From an uncultured Clostridia bacterium (GTDB lineage: Bacteria; Bacillota; Clostridia; Oscillospirales; Acutalibacteraceae), in contig CAMAZY010000004.1 of assembly GCA_945863885.1 (NCBI GenBank), positions 45,071-109,070 of the forward strand: 64,000 bases of DNA. Direction: 5' to 3'. Made by a program: the position numbers and the translations under genes. The notes under the pieces were generated by a model. That model was not told the origin of the DNA. It made no database searches and worked only from the letters and a program-made list of their open reading frames with translations. How positions within the stretch are numbered: the first letter of the stretch is position 1; the number at the start of each line of letters is the position of its first letter. Shown here in pieces: positions 51,764 through 60,407 of this stretch.

Positions 51764-53101
51764 ATGGGTTTTGACGTTATGAACATTGTGTTCGACTGCG
51801 CAGTCATTCTGCTTGCAACAAAAACGTTTGGTATCGCAACCCGTAAGCTCGGACTGCCGCAGGTTGTCGGAATGATTTTAGCGGGATTGCTGATAGGACC
51901 TGCCATCATAAGCCGCCTCGGTCTCGGATTCGGCGGAATCATCAATCCGACCGCTACGGAGATGGACGTGCTGCAAAGCTTTTCGCAGCTCGGCGTGATT
52001 TTCATCTTGTTTTCAAGCGGTCTTGAAACGGATATCAAAGAACTCAAGCGAAGCGGTGCGGCGGCGACAGGCGTAGCAATAGCCGGTGTTTTTATTCCCG
52101 TTATTTTCGGCACAATCGGTTCGCTTCTGTTTATGGGCGGGCTTTCCGAAGCCTCCAATCATGGAAAGCTGATGAACGCTCTTTTTATCGGTACGATTTT
52201 AGCGGCAACAAGCGTCGGCATTACGGTTGAAACGCTTCGTGAACTCGGTAAATTAAACACAAAGGTCGGTACGACAATCTTAAGCGCCGCTATCATCGAC
52301 GATGTATTGGGCATTATCACCTTAAGCATCATAACCGGTCTCAACGGCGGCGGAAGCATCTGGATTACACTGTTAAAAGCGGTCGGCTTCTTCGTTTTTG
52401 CAATCGGCGTCGGACTTTTGATGCGCTGGTGCTTCAAACGGATTATCAAACGGTATCCGCACAAGCGCCGTACCGGTATTTTCGCGCTTGTCATGTGTTT
52501 TGCGTACGCTTACTGCGCCGAAAAGTTCTTCGATATTGCGGCCATCACGGGTGCTTACATGGCGGGACTGATGCTCAGCGGTCTGAAGGACACCTCGTTC
52601 GTTGACCGGAAGGTCATCGTCAGCGGCTATATGATTTTCACCCCGATTTTCTTCGCCTTTATCGGCATCAGCGCTGACTTCAGCCAATTCAAGCTCAACG
52701 GTCTGCTGTTTGCCCTTGTCTTTGTTCTGCTCGGTGTCATCGGAAAAATCATCGGCTGCAGCGGTGCCGCCAGAGCGTTCCGCTATAACGGGAAACAGTC
52801 TTTGGCTATCGGGTGCGGTATGATTGCTCGAGGCGAGGTCGCCCTTGCGGTTTATTCAGCCGGAAAAAGCCTGATTTATTATGAGAACGGACAACTCGCC
52901 GGTATTGATCCGCTTGTCGCTACAATTTGTCTGATTGTCCTTTCTTCGATTCTTTGCCCGATTCTTTTGAAGTTTGCGTTTAAGAATCACAGCAATACCC
53001 CATCGGACAACGAGTCGGACAAGAGCAAGCAGACGACGATTTTCGACGAGGCGCTGAACAACCACGGTTCGGACGCAGAATCTGTCAGTCAGCCGGCATA
53101 A
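51764..53101 (+). CDS. Cation:proton antiporter, CPA2 family (KefB/GerN-like membrane domain)
   Basis: About 445 residues from ATG 51,764 (a GTG four codons upstream lies too close to AAAGGA). Eleven or twelve membrane helices. Signature stretches: TRKLGLPQVVGMILAGLLIGP, LFSSGLETDIKELKRSG, ATSVGITVETLRELG with ILSAAIIDDVLGI (the paired acidic transport residues), GAYMAGLMLSG, and MIARGEVALAVYS near the end. No C-terminal TrkA-N domain, only a 45-residue hydrophilic tail, so it is more like the GerN/NapA type than a full KefB. Exchanges Na+ or K+ for H+. Monocistronic with its own promoter and terminators. Confidence 0.92.
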   Translation: MGFDVMNIVFDCAVILLATKTFGIATRKLGLPQVVGMILAGLLIGPAIISRLGLGFGGIINPTATEMDVLQSFSQLGVIFILFSSGLETDIKELKRSGAAATGVAIAGVFIPVIFGTIGSLLFMGGLSEASNHGKLMNALFIGTILAATSVGITVETLRELGKLNTKVGTTILSAAIIDDVLGIITLSIITGLNGGGSIWITLLKAVGFFVFAIGVGLLMRWCFKRIIKRYPHKRRTGIFALVMCFAYAYCAEKFFDIAAITGAYMAGLMLSGLKDTSFVDRKVIVSGYMIFTPIFFAFIGISADFSQFKLNGLLFALVFVLLGVIGKIIGCSGAARAFRYNGKQSLAIGCGMIARGEVALAVYSAGKSLIYYENGQLAGIDPLVATICLIVLSSILCPILLKFAFKNHSNTPSDNESDKSKQTTIFDEALNNHGSDAESVSQPA

Positions 53102-53123
53102 GGTTATTAACACAATATACAAC

Positions 53124-53155
53124 ACAGCCCGACTTCATCATGAATGTCGGGCTGT
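53124..53155 (+). terminator. Terminator hairpin after the antiporter gene
   Basis: Ten-base perfect stem ACAGCCCGAC/GTCGGGCTGT (53,124-53,133 with 53,146-53,155), then CAGTTTATT. T tract weak; a second better terminator follows. Confidence 0.65.
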
Positions 53156-53179
53156 CAGTTTATTCTATGGCATACATCA

Positions 53180-53210
53180 AAGACCGCCCGGAATGAGCGG
53201 TCTTATTTTT
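53180..53210. terminator. Terminator between convergent antiporter and alr genes
   Basis: Eight-base perfect stem AAGACCGC/GCGGTCTT (53,180-53,187 with 53,197-53,204), nine-base loop, then ATTTTT on the plus strand. Serves the plus-strand gene best; alr ends 23 bases away on the other side. Confidence 0.75.
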
Positions 53211-53232
53211 CTGTATTCGGTTAAACTTTGAT

Positions 53233-54399
53233 TCAGTTGTACTCCCCTACTAACTCGCCGTTTTTGTAATATACCCGTCTGACTCTCGGCATAAAGGTGC
53301 AAACAACCTCGTAACAGAAGCTGTGACACATTTCACCTAAGGTCTCGGCGGATATTTCCTCGTCGCCGCTTTTTCCGAGCAAAACGGCATGGTCACCGAC
53401 CTTTACGTCGGGAATATCCGTCACGTCCACCATAATCTGATCCATGCAGACCTTGCCTCTTATCGGAGCTTTTTTGCCGTTAATCAGCACATAGCCGACA
53501 CCGGTCAGACACCGGCGGTAGCCGTCGGCATAGCCTACGCAAACGGTTGCAATTTTGCGCTCACTGTCGGCAACGTAAACATGACCGTAGCCGATGCCCG
53601 TACCGGGGGTAACGGTCTTGATGTGAATAACATGGCTTTTGACCTGCATGGCGGGCTTGAGCGGTACTCTGTCCTTTTGTACCTCATCGGACGGATACAT
53701 ACCGTAAAGGGAAATGCCCATACGAACCATATCGTACTGCTTGTCAAATTCGATAATGCCGGCGCTGTTGCAAAGATGCTTGACGGGAATGTCGACTCCC
53801 CTGTCCTGCAAAAGACCGATAAAGCGGTCAAAGCGTGCGGTCTGACTATCGGCGGTCGTCTTGTCAAAGTAGTCCGCCTTGGCGTAATGGCTGAACATGC
53901 CCTCAACGGTGATACCGTCGAGCAGTGTCATCTTTTTGACAATGTCGGCGCTTTCTTCGGTGTCCGCAAAGCCGATTCTGCCCATGCCGGTCTCGACAGC
54001 GATATGAATCGGAACATTCTTGCCGTACTTCATGGCGGCGTTCGAAAGCTCGGCGGCCTCTTCGTAGTTGAAAATTGTCGGCGTGATGTCATTTTCAATC
54101 AGAATCGGGTACTGATACGGATTTGAGTAAGACAAAATCAATATCGGCTTTTTAATGCCGGCGTTACGGAGCACAACGGCCTCCTCGAGTGCGGCAACGG
54201 CGAAGAAATCGGTCTTTTCTTCGAGCACTCGTGCGACCTGCACACTGCCGTGACCGTAAGCGTCCGCCTTGATGACGCTGCAAACCTTGACGCCCGGCTG
54301 TACACGCTTTTTCAGTGAATCAAAGTTAAATTCGATCGCCGAAAGGTCGATTTCGGCAAAGGTTCTGTAATAATACGGATAGGTATGCTCATTCGGCAT
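53233..54399 (-). CDS. alr: Alanine racemase
   Basis: 388 residues from ATG 54,399 (AGAGGG eight bases upstream; an ATG two codons earlier is too close). Fold type III PLP enzyme: AEIDLSAIEFNFDSL, CSVIKADAYGHGSVQVA with the PLP-binding Lys, VETGMGRIGF, and in the C-terminal domain GIGYGHVY with the opposing catalytic Tyr, then KVCMDQIMVD. Interconverts L- and D-alanine. Here it is nine codons-scale (14 bases) downstream of pxpA rather than near wall genes, so besides cell-wall supply it may feed the D-amino-acid route encoded next to it. Confidence 0.96.
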   Translation of the reverse strand: MPNEHTYPYYYRTFAEIDLSAIEFNFDSLKKRVQPGVKVCSVIKADAYGHGSVQVARVLEEKTDFFAVAALEEAVVLRNAGIKKPILILSYSNPYQYPILIENDITPTIFNYEEAAELSNAAMKYGKNVPIHIAVETGMGRIGFADTEESADIVKKMTLLDGITVEGMFSHYAKADYFDKTTADSQTARFDRFIGLLQDRGVDIPVKHLCNSAGIIEFDKQYDMVRMGISLYGMYPSDEVQKDRVPLKPAMQVKSHVIHIKTVTPGTGIGYGHVYVADSERKIATVCVGYADGYRRCLTGVGYVLINGKKAPIRGKVCMDQIMVDVTDIPDVKVGDHAVLLGKSGDEEISAETLGEMCHSFCYEVVCTFMPRVRRVYYKNGELVGEYN

Positions 54400-54413
54400 T
54401 TTCATTCCCTCTT

Positions 54414-55184
54414 TTACTTGATAATCTCGTGAAGCGGGCAGATTTCGATGCCCTCTTTCATAAATTCATTGCGGATTTTCTCGACAAACATCAGCGCTTT
54501 TTCGCTGTCACCGTGGACGCAGACAGAATCGGGACAAAGCTCGATTTCGTTGCCGTTGATGGAGCGGACGGTGCCTTTTTTTATCATGCCGATAACACGC
54601 TCGGCGGCTTCGTCCTCGTCTTTGATAACGGCACCGGGCTTGGTTCTTGCCACAAGCGAGCCGTCGTCCTCGTAAGCACGGTCGGCGAACACCTCGCACG
54701 CACAGGGAAGCCCGATTTTCTTCGCTTCCGAAAGCATCAGACTGCCCGAAAGACCGAGCAGAATCAGTCCGGGATTGTATTCGTAAACGGCTTCGCAGAT
54801 AGCGGCGGACAGCTTTTCGTCCTTTGCCGCCATGTTGTAAAGCGCACCGTGGGGCTTGACGTGGCGAAGCGTGACGCCCTGCGATTTACAAAAGGCATCG
54901 AGCGCACCGATCTGATAGGTAATCATCGCTTTCACATCGGCAGGCGACATATTCATGTTCCGTCTACCGAAGCCCATTAAATCCGGGAAGCCCGGGTGTG
55001 CGCCGACAGAAGCGCCGTTGTTTTTACAAAGCGCAACGGTTTTGCTCATCACGGTCGGGTCGCCGGCATGAAGTCCGCAGGCGACATTCGCCGAGGAAAC
55101 AAGCGGAATAATCCGGTCATCAAGACCGATTTTATAAGCACCGAAGCTTTCGCCAAGGTCACTGTTGAGGTCAATTCTGTACAT
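54414..55184 (-). CDS. pxpA: 5-oxoprolinase subunit A (LamB/YcsF family)
   Basis: 256 residues. YRIDLNSDLGESFGAYKIG, SSANVACGLHAGDP with metal-binding His, GASVGAHPGFPDLMGFGRR, LRHVKPHGALYN and FADRAYEDDGSLV are the hallmarks of PxpA/YcsF. PxpA with PxpB and PxpC forms the ATP-dependent prokaryotic 5-oxoprolinase that opens 5-oxoproline to glutamate. It is separated from pxpB/pxpC by a 780-base repeat-bearing gap and forms its own unit with alr. Confidence 0.95.
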   Translation of the reverse strand: MYRIDLNSDLGESFGAYKIGLDDRIIPLVSSANVACGLHAGDPTVMSKTVALCKNNGASVGAHPGFPDLMGFGRRNMNMSPADVKAMITYQIGALDAFCKSQGVTLRHVKPHGALYNMAAKDEKLSAAICEAVYEYNPGLILLGLSGSLMLSEAKKIGLPCACEVFADRAYEDDGSLVARTKPGAVIKDEDEAAERVIGMIKKGTVRSINGNEIELCPDSVCVHGDSEKALMFVEKIRNEFMKEGIEICPLHEIIK

Positions 55185-55554
55185 AGTTTGTGACCATTCC
55201 TTTCCTGTTTTTTATCTGTTCTTTCTTCTCTGATTTCCCCGTGACCGGGCGCAGGAGAGAATACGCTGCACTGCAACAAAGACAACCGCATAGGGGCGAC
55301 CCTGCGTGGTCACCCGGGTTTGTCCGCCTATATCTATTTTAGCTAAGATCAGAGGGTACCTTCATTGAGTGCCTGCTTTGGGTTTCATCATTGGGTGATC
55401 TTCTTTGGGCAGCCACTCGGGGCTGCCCCTACGCTTACAAACATAACAAAGTTTTCTTAAACTTATTTTATTTATTCTGAAGACTTTATAGGAAATCTTT
55501 GTAATCTTTGTAAGTCAAGTGCCGTGAGCCCTCTGTTCATAAGGGTTTATCGCA

Positions 55555-55596
55555 CTTACAAAGTCCCTTACAAAGTCTTACAAAGCCTTACAAAGT
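55555..55596 (+). repeat. Short tandem repeat CTTACAAAGY x4
   Basis: Units at 55,555-55,564, 55,567-55,576, 55,577-55,586 and 55,587-55,596; the first two are separated by two bases. The complement CTTTGTAAG lies at 55,506-55,514, so part of the array can pair back on it. Confidence 0.75.
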
Positions 55597-55904
55597 CTGC
55601 TTTGCAGTCATACTTCGGCTCTTTCCGGTTCCGGTTTCCCGTCGGCACACCTCCGGCACTGTCCTGACCGTGCCCGGTACTTTGTCGGTGAAAAGCGTGA
55701 AACGGCTTTTTTAACAAATGTTTTTCTTGATTGTATATCCGGAATTCGTTTTATAAGCCTCATTTGTGCCGACACACAGTCATCAAACGGAACAAACCCG
55801 AAGAATCAGGCGACCACATAGGCTCGCCTTTTCAAAATCTACAAAATGCCCTGCATGGAAAAGCTCCCTTTGCGGCTTGCGGCTTTCCTTCAGAACAAAG
55901 TCAA

Positions 55905-55947
55905 CCCGCGACCACAACTATTCACTATTCATTATTCACTATTCATT
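55905..55947. repeat. 43-bp dispersed intergenic repeat, copy 1
   Basis: Identical over 43 bases to 61,264-61,306 (GCGACCACAAC followed by alternating ATTCACT/ATTCATT units). Both copies lie just beyond the 3' end of a minus-strand gene. Confidence 0.9.
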
Positions 55948-55963
55948 CAGACAATCCGTCTGT

Positions 55964-56749
55964 TCAATCCTTGAGCAGCGAATTTTTTACATCGGTAATA
56001 AACATGTGTCCCGGTGCGTGCGAAATCGCAATCGGCGGCTTCGCACTCATCACAGCCGACTGCGGCGTGACACCGCAGCACCAGAATACGGGAATTTCGC
56101 CCTCATGGATTGTGACGCTGTCGCCGAAATCGGGCTTGTTTATGTCTTTGATACCGATTTTTGCGCCTTCTCCGATATGAATCGGCGCACCGTGAACTCT
56201 CGGCATGGAAGCCGTGACGGAAACCGCCTTGATGGCTTTTTCGGGCGTCATCGGGCGCATGCTGACGACCGTTTTTCCGTGGAAGATGCCGGCCGGGACG
56301 CAGTCGATATTCGTCAGGTACATCGGGACGTTCCGACCCTCTTCGATGTGTCTGACCGGCACATCGGCAGAAAGAAGCTCGCTTTCGAACGAGAACGAAC
56401 AGCCGATCAGGAAAAATACAAAGTCATCACGCCAAAGGTGCGAAATGTCGGTATATTCGCCCGTCAGCTTGCCGTATTCATAGACACGGTACTTCGGGAT
56501 ATCCGTCGCAATATCGGCGTCCTTTGCCATATATTTAAGTTCCCGACTTCCGACGTCGCCGACTTCAAGAATCGGACAGGACTTCGGATTGCGTTGGGTA
56601 AACAGCAAAAAGTCATATGCCTGCTCCTTCGGGAGAATGAGGAGATTTCCCTGGGCGTAGCCGTCGCACATGCCCGAGGTCTGCGTGGTGATTTTGCCCT
56701 CACGGATCAGCTGTCTGACCTCATGCGGACTCATTTTTGAGTAATCCAT
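55964..56749 (-). CDS. D-glutamate cyclase family protein, DUF1445/UPF0317 (YcsI type)
   Basis: 261 residues, full length for YcsI/UPF0317 (older name 'putative hydro-lyase'). Seen: MSPHEVRQLIREGKITTQTSGM, CPILEVGDVGSRELKYMA, DFVFFLIGCSFSFE (family Cys), NIDCVPAGIFHGKTVVSMRPM and CCGVTPQSAV with HAPGHMFITD at the end. In mammals this domain is the N-terminal half of the mitochondrial D-glutamate cyclase DGLUCY; the other half is encoded three genes upstream here. Last gene of the dat operon. GAGGG site before ATG. Confidence 0.9.
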   Translation of the reverse strand: MDYSKMSPHEVRQLIREGKITTQTSGMCDGYAQGNLLILPKEQAYDFLLFTQRNPKSCPILEVGDVGSRELKYMAKDADIATDIPKYRVYEYGKLTGEYTDISHLWRDDFVFFLIGCSFSFESELLSADVPVRHIEEGRNVPMYLTNIDCVPAGIFHGKTVVSMRPMTPEKAIKAVSVTASMPRVHGAPIHIGEGAKIGIKDINKPDFGDSVTIHEGEIPVFWCCGVTPQSAVMSAKPPIAISHAPGHMFITDVKNSLLKD

Positions 56750-56770
56750 AATGAATCCCTCGTTCCTTTC

Positions 56771-57718
56771 TTATCGTTCAAAATACATCGAATATTCGAA
56801 AAGCCGGATTTCTTTTTCGGCAGCCTTATAAAGCTTAATCGCTTCTTCGGCGGTCACACACTGAAAGCGGATTTCCGTACCGGGCTTCGCCTGCGCAATC
56901 AAGGGCAGATCCGTCGTCAGCACGGTTGCGATTTTGGCGTAGCCGCCCGTTGTCTGGCGATCAGCCATCATGATAATCGGCGTACCCGAAGCCGGGATCT
57001 GAACCGAGCCGGTTGTAACACCGTCGGAGATGATGTCCACACCGTTTTTGCTTTCGATTTTTTCGCCGTCAAGCCGTATGCCCATGCGGTCGGACTTGTC
57101 GGTGACGGTGTAAGTCTTTTTGAAAAAGGTTTCGATGCCCTTTTCGGTGAAGTAGTCGTCCTGCGGTCCCAAAACGGCACGTAAGGTAATCGACTTTGTG
57201 TATTTTACCTCGTTTTTATATTTTCTCTTTCCGACAAAAGCAAGCTCTATACTCTGCCGAAGCGGAATTTCGTCGCCCTTTTGAAGCTTTCTTCCCTGAA
57301 AGCCGCCGAGCTTACATTTGAGGTTCGTAGACATACTGCCCATCACAAGCGGTAAAGCAAAGCCGCCCGCCACGGCAAGATAGGCTCTCATGCCGCTGTC
57401 GGCACGGGAAAAGCTGAGCACGTCTCCCTTTTTGACCTCGACCGCCTTATACATCGGACATTCTTCTCCGTTTACCGTCGGCTTCATGTCCGCACCGGTG
57501 ATAGCAATCACGCTCGTGCCGTCAAAAGAGAATGTGCCGCCCATCATCGTCATTTCGAGAACACCCTCGCCTTTTTCGTTTCCGACAAGGATATTTGCAA
57601 TTTTCATCGAGCGGGTATCCATACAGCCGCCCGGTGAAAAGCCCGACTGCATCGAGCCGAAGCGTCCGGCGTCCTGCACGGTTGTCAGCGGTCCCGGAGA
57701 GATTACGGTCATTTTCAT
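56771..57718 (-). CDS. pxpC: 5-oxoprolinase subunit C (KipA / biotin-dependent carboxyltransferase-like)
   Basis: 315 residues. VISPGPLTTVQDAGRFGSMQ, SPGGCMDTRSMKIAN, LEMTMMGGTFSFDG, YLAVAGGF and RPVxG-type IPASGTPIIMMADRQTTGGYAKI define the PxpC/KipA family (cyclophilin-like fold). It acts with PxpB and PxpA. In Bacillus KipA also counters the sporulation inhibitor KipI. AAGGAGG before ATG; 12 bases after pxpB. Confidence 0.95.
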   Translation of the reverse strand: MKMTVISPGPLTTVQDAGRFGSMQSGFSPGGCMDTRSMKIANILVGNEKGEGVLEMTMMGGTFSFDGTSVIAITGADMKPTVNGEECPMYKAVEVKKGDVLSFSRADSGMRAYLAVAGGFALPLVMGSMSTNLKCKLGGFQGRKLQKGDEIPLRQSIELAFVGKRKYKNEVKYTKSITLRAVLGPQDDYFTEKGIETFFKKTYTVTDKSDRMGIRLDGEKIESKNGVDIISDGVTTGSVQIPASGTPIIMMADRQTTGGYAKIATVLTTDLPLIAQAKPGTEIRFQCVTAEEAIKLYKAAEKEIRLFEYSMYFER

Positions 57719-57730
57719 GCTTTTCCCTCC

Positions 57731-58444
57731 TTACGCTTCGATGACTTCGACCCGGTAGTCTTTGTCGTTTTGTATTTTTTCAAATTCGCTTTCGCTCACA
57801 GGGCAAAAGCGGATATAGTCGCCGGCTTTATATAAAATCGGCTCCTCCCTTTCGGGGTCATAGGGCTTGACGGGCGTCCGTCCGATCAGCCGCCAGCCGC
57901 CCGGGGACGCAAGCGGATAAATACCCGTCTGCTCGCCGCCGATTCCGACAGCACCGGCAGGTATACTCGTCCTCGGGGAATCGAGTCTCGGGGTGGCAAT
58001 CCGGCTGTCCATGCCGCCGAGGTACGGAAAGCCCGGAAGAAAGCCGAGCATATAAATCAGGTAATCCGTACCGGAATGGATTCTGATGACCTCTTCTTTC
58101 GTAAGACCGGAATGCTTACAGACATCGTCAAGATCGGGAGAAAACTCTCCCTCGTAACAAACGGGAATAAGGAAGACCCTCTTTTTGCCGGAGCCTTCCT
58201 CTTTATAGCTGTCTATAATTTTTGTCAAAGCCTTCTGAAGCTTTTTATGGTTCGTCAGAAACGGGTCAAAGTACACGGTCGCCGAGCAAAAAGCCGGAAC
58301 ACATTCCCGGACGCCTTTCACTTTCTGCGCTTCAATTTCTCGCACAAAGTAACGAAGCTTTCTGTTGCATTCCTCGTTGATTTCGGACGAAAAATTGACC
58401 GTGACTGCGCTTTCGCCGCAGGGAAGAAATCTGATTGTATCCAT
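57731..58444 (-). CDS. pxpB: 5-oxoprolinase subunit B (KipI / allophanate hydrolase subunit 1-like)
   Basis: 237 residues. RFLPCGESAVTVNFSSEI, FLPGFPYLGGMDSRIATPRL, SIPAGAVGIGGEQTGIYPLA and SPGGWRLIGRTP are the family motifs. Forms a PxpBC complex with the next product and supplies ATP-dependent activation of 5-oxoproline. Bacillus KipI inhibits kinase A; such a role is not implied here. Confidence 0.95.
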   Translation of the reverse strand: MDTIRFLPCGESAVTVNFSSEINEECNRKLRYFVREIEAQKVKGVRECVPAFCSATVYFDPFLTNHKKLQKALTKIIDSYKEEGSGKKRVFLIPVCYEGEFSPDLDDVCKHSGLTKEEVIRIHSGTDYLIYMLGFLPGFPYLGGMDSRIATPRLDSPRTSIPAGAVGIGGEQTGIYPLASPGGWRLIGRTPVKPYDPEREEPILYKAGDYIRFCPVSESEFEKIQNDKDYRVEVIEA

Positions 58445-58473
58445 TGTGCTTCCCTCGCTTTCTAAATACTATA

Positions 58474-59544
58474 TTATTCAGCAAAAAAGCTGAGTTCATC
58501 AACCTTTTCGAACCATGTCTTACAGGTTTCACGAAGATTCAGAGCACTTTTTACCATTTCACGCATCAACGATACGAGCGGCATATTGACTTCCGTTCCG
58601 AAGCCGTCGATCGCCGGAATCAGCCAGCCGTACATATCAATCATTCCGCTTCGGCAGGCGGTAACCATCGCTTCCTTTTCAAGCTCGGCGGTGTGCATGA
58701 TTTTTGCGTCCTCTTTGAGGAAAGCAATCGCCGCAATCATCGCATAACAACCCCAGTCCGAGCAGGTGGCGGTGATGATATTGTCCGTCTTTGTCCATAC
58801 GCCGAGACCGCCTTCACAGCCGCAGCGGCACTTGCCCTCGCCGGCGTAGGGTATGTATTTATCAAGATGCGGCTTGATAGCACCCATACCGATTTCGTTG
58901 CCGAGGTCGCCGATTGCGATATTGAGCACGCCTTTTTTACAAAGCTTGTCAAACAGCAGATCCTGCTTGGCTTCGTAGTCGGTTACATCAAGACCGGTTG
59001 CGTTATGATAGCGGCCCTTTTCGTTTGCGCCGGGGCACTCGATGCTGATTACGGCGGCAGGATCGTATTTTCCAATCAGTTCGTCCGCCATTTCACCCGC
59101 CTTTTCGGCGTCCTTGGTAAAGCAGACAACACCCATCGAAACCGGCATTTCACGAAGGGTTTCCACATCATCCTTGAAAAGATGAAGGCCGACGCAAGCC
59201 GAAAGATTTTCGACGGCGACAAGGTTTTCCTCGGGACAGACAATGACCGGCTTGACGTCAAAAGCCTTGACAAGCGCACGGCAAAGCAGAACCGAGCTGA
59301 TAATACCGTCGGTTTCTGCGTGACCGAACGGACGCAGTACAAAGCCCGTCATGACAAACACAAAATCGCCGGGCTTCAAGGTTTCGCAAAGCTTTTCGGC
59401 AGCGTTCATGCAAAGCGGCTTTCCGACTTTTTCTCTTGACGCCTTGTAAAGAATTTTGCAAACGCCGTAGCCTCTCGGGTCAAGGTTGGCAAGGTCATCA
59501 AGACTCTGACCTAAGTTTAAAACGGTAAGCTCATGCTGTGTCAT
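58474..59544 (-). CDS. D-glutamate cyclase-like C-terminal-domain protein (DUF4392)
   Basis: 356 residues. Rossmann-like layout with GDFVFVMTGFVLRPFGHAETDG near the N-terminus, VIVCPEENLVAVENLS, VVCFTKDAEKAGEM, VISIECPGANEKGRYHN, IAIGDLGNEIGMG and a Cys/Gly-rich KCRCGCEGGLGV. This matches the DUF4392 domain, the C-terminal half of mammalian DGLUCY that cyclises D-glutamate to 5-oxo-D-proline. Its DUF1445 partner is the last gene of the same operon. GGAGG six bases before ATG. Confidence 0.85.
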   Translation of the reverse strand: MTQHELTVLNLGQSLDDLANLDPRGYGVCKILYKASREKVGKPLCMNAAEKLCETLKPGDFVFVMTGFVLRPFGHAETDGIISSVLLCRALVKAFDVKPVIVCPEENLVAVENLSACVGLHLFKDDVETLREMPVSMGVVCFTKDAEKAGEMADELIGKYDPAAVISIECPGANEKGRYHNATGLDVTDYEAKQDLLFDKLCKKGVLNIAIGDLGNEIGMGAIKPHLDKYIPYAGEGKCRCGCEGGLGVWTKTDNIITATCSDWGCYAMIAAIAFLKEDAKIMHTAELEKEAMVTACRSGMIDMYGWLIPAIDGFGTEVNMPLVSLMREMVKSALNLRETCKTWFEKVDELSFFAE

Positions 59545-59564
59545 ACTCTTCCTCCGTGCGTTTA

Positions 59565-60407
59565 TCAGTCTGTTGCTTTCATGAATTCGTCAAGAACCTC
59601 GTCCTGAATGGCCTTGAGAAGCTCGGGTGCTTTTCCGCCGACCTTTTTGCCGTCAATTTCTTCGGCGGCAAGGCACAGCGAGCCGGAGGAGGAAACAATG
59701 ATTTCGTCTGCGTCAAAGAGCTCTTCGACGGTAAACGGATATTCGTCAACGCCGATACCGAGCTTTTTGCAAGCCTTGATCAGGTGGGCTCTTGCGATAC
59801 CGGGAAGAATCAGATGATCGGTCGGAGCGGTCTTGAAGATACCGTCCTTGAGAATGGAAACATTACTGTGGGCGCACTCGGTGACACGGTCGCCTCTGTG
59901 AAATACGGTTTCGTCACAGCCGAGTTGCTTTGCTCTTTCGGAAGCCATAACGGAGGGAAGAAGATTAAGCGTCTTGATGTTGCAATGAAGAAAACGGGTG
60001 TCCTCCATGGTGGTCAGCTTGATCTTCTTGTAGGTATCCACGATGTCCTTTTCGGTCAGGGTGATCCAGATATTAGCCGTTGAGCCGTCGGACGGGAAAA
60101 CGTGGTTGCGGATGCCGGTGCCTCTTGTTGCCTGCCAGTAAACGAACTGATTGCCGCTGTCCATTTTTTGTACCATCTCGTTAAGCAGGTCTTTCATCTC
60201 CTGCTTGGTCTTGCCGAGATTGATTTTCAGAAGTGCAGCACTGTTGAAGAAACGGTCGATGTGCTCGTCAAGGGCAAAGATCTTATAATTGCGGCTGTAC
60301 GTTGCATCATAAACGCCGTCACCGAAATAAGAAACTCTGTCGTTCATCGGGATCATCATATCTTCGATTTCACCGAATTTTCCGTTGTAGTAGCCGAGAT
60401 TTTTCAT
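59565..60407 (-). CDS. dat: D-amino-acid aminotransferase (fold type IV)
   Basis: 280 residues, class IV PLP aminotransferase. NLGYYNGKFGEIED, MNDRVSYFGDGVYDATYSRN, HIDRFFNSAALLKI and YWQATRGTGIRNHVFP (D-amino-acid transaminase rather than branched-chain type), PLP Lys in CNIKTLNLLPSVMASERAK, and VTECAHSNVSIL for phosphate binding. Converts D-alanine plus 2-oxoglutarate to pyruvate plus D-glutamate. First gene of the operon; GGAGG nine bases before ATG; preceded by a structured leader. Confidence 0.92.
   Translation of the reverse strand: MKNLGYYNGKFGEIEDMMIPMNDRVSYFGDGVYDATYSRNYKIFALDEHIDRFFNSAALLKINLGKTKQEMKDLLNEMVQKMDSGNQFVYWQATRGTGIRNHVFPSDGSTANIWITLTEKDIVDTYKKIKLTTMEDTRFLHCNIKTLNLLPSVMASERAKQLGCDETVFHRGDRVTECAHSNVSILKDGIFKTAPTDHLILPGIARAHLIKACKKLGIGVDEYPFTVEELFDADEIIVSSSGSLCLAAEEIDGKKVGGKAPELLKAIQDEVLDEFMKATD

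Larger units (their letters stand above)
55185..55963. other. Gene-free 0.8-kb region with several repeats
   Basis: Holds no supportable gene. Contents: hairpin GGGCGACC/GGTCACCC at 55,294-55,315; hairpin GGGCAGCC/GGCTGCCC at 55,407-55,428; four 10-base units CTTACAAAGY between 55,555 and 55,596 with the reverse motif CTTTGTAAG at 55,506-55,514; and a 43-bp repeat at 55,905-55,947. It must hold the pxpA-alr promoter on its left side, but no strong one was found. Confidence 0.7.

Noticed and set aside
55555..55596. Tandem CTTACAAAG units as a CRISPR array
   Set aside because: Units are about 10 bases with no spacers; no cas gene in the window.
55766..56740. 324-codon plus-strand open frame
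   Set aside because: Antisense to the DUF1445 gene, which has recognisable motifs and a ribosome site; the plus frame starts inside repeat DNA without a ribosome site.
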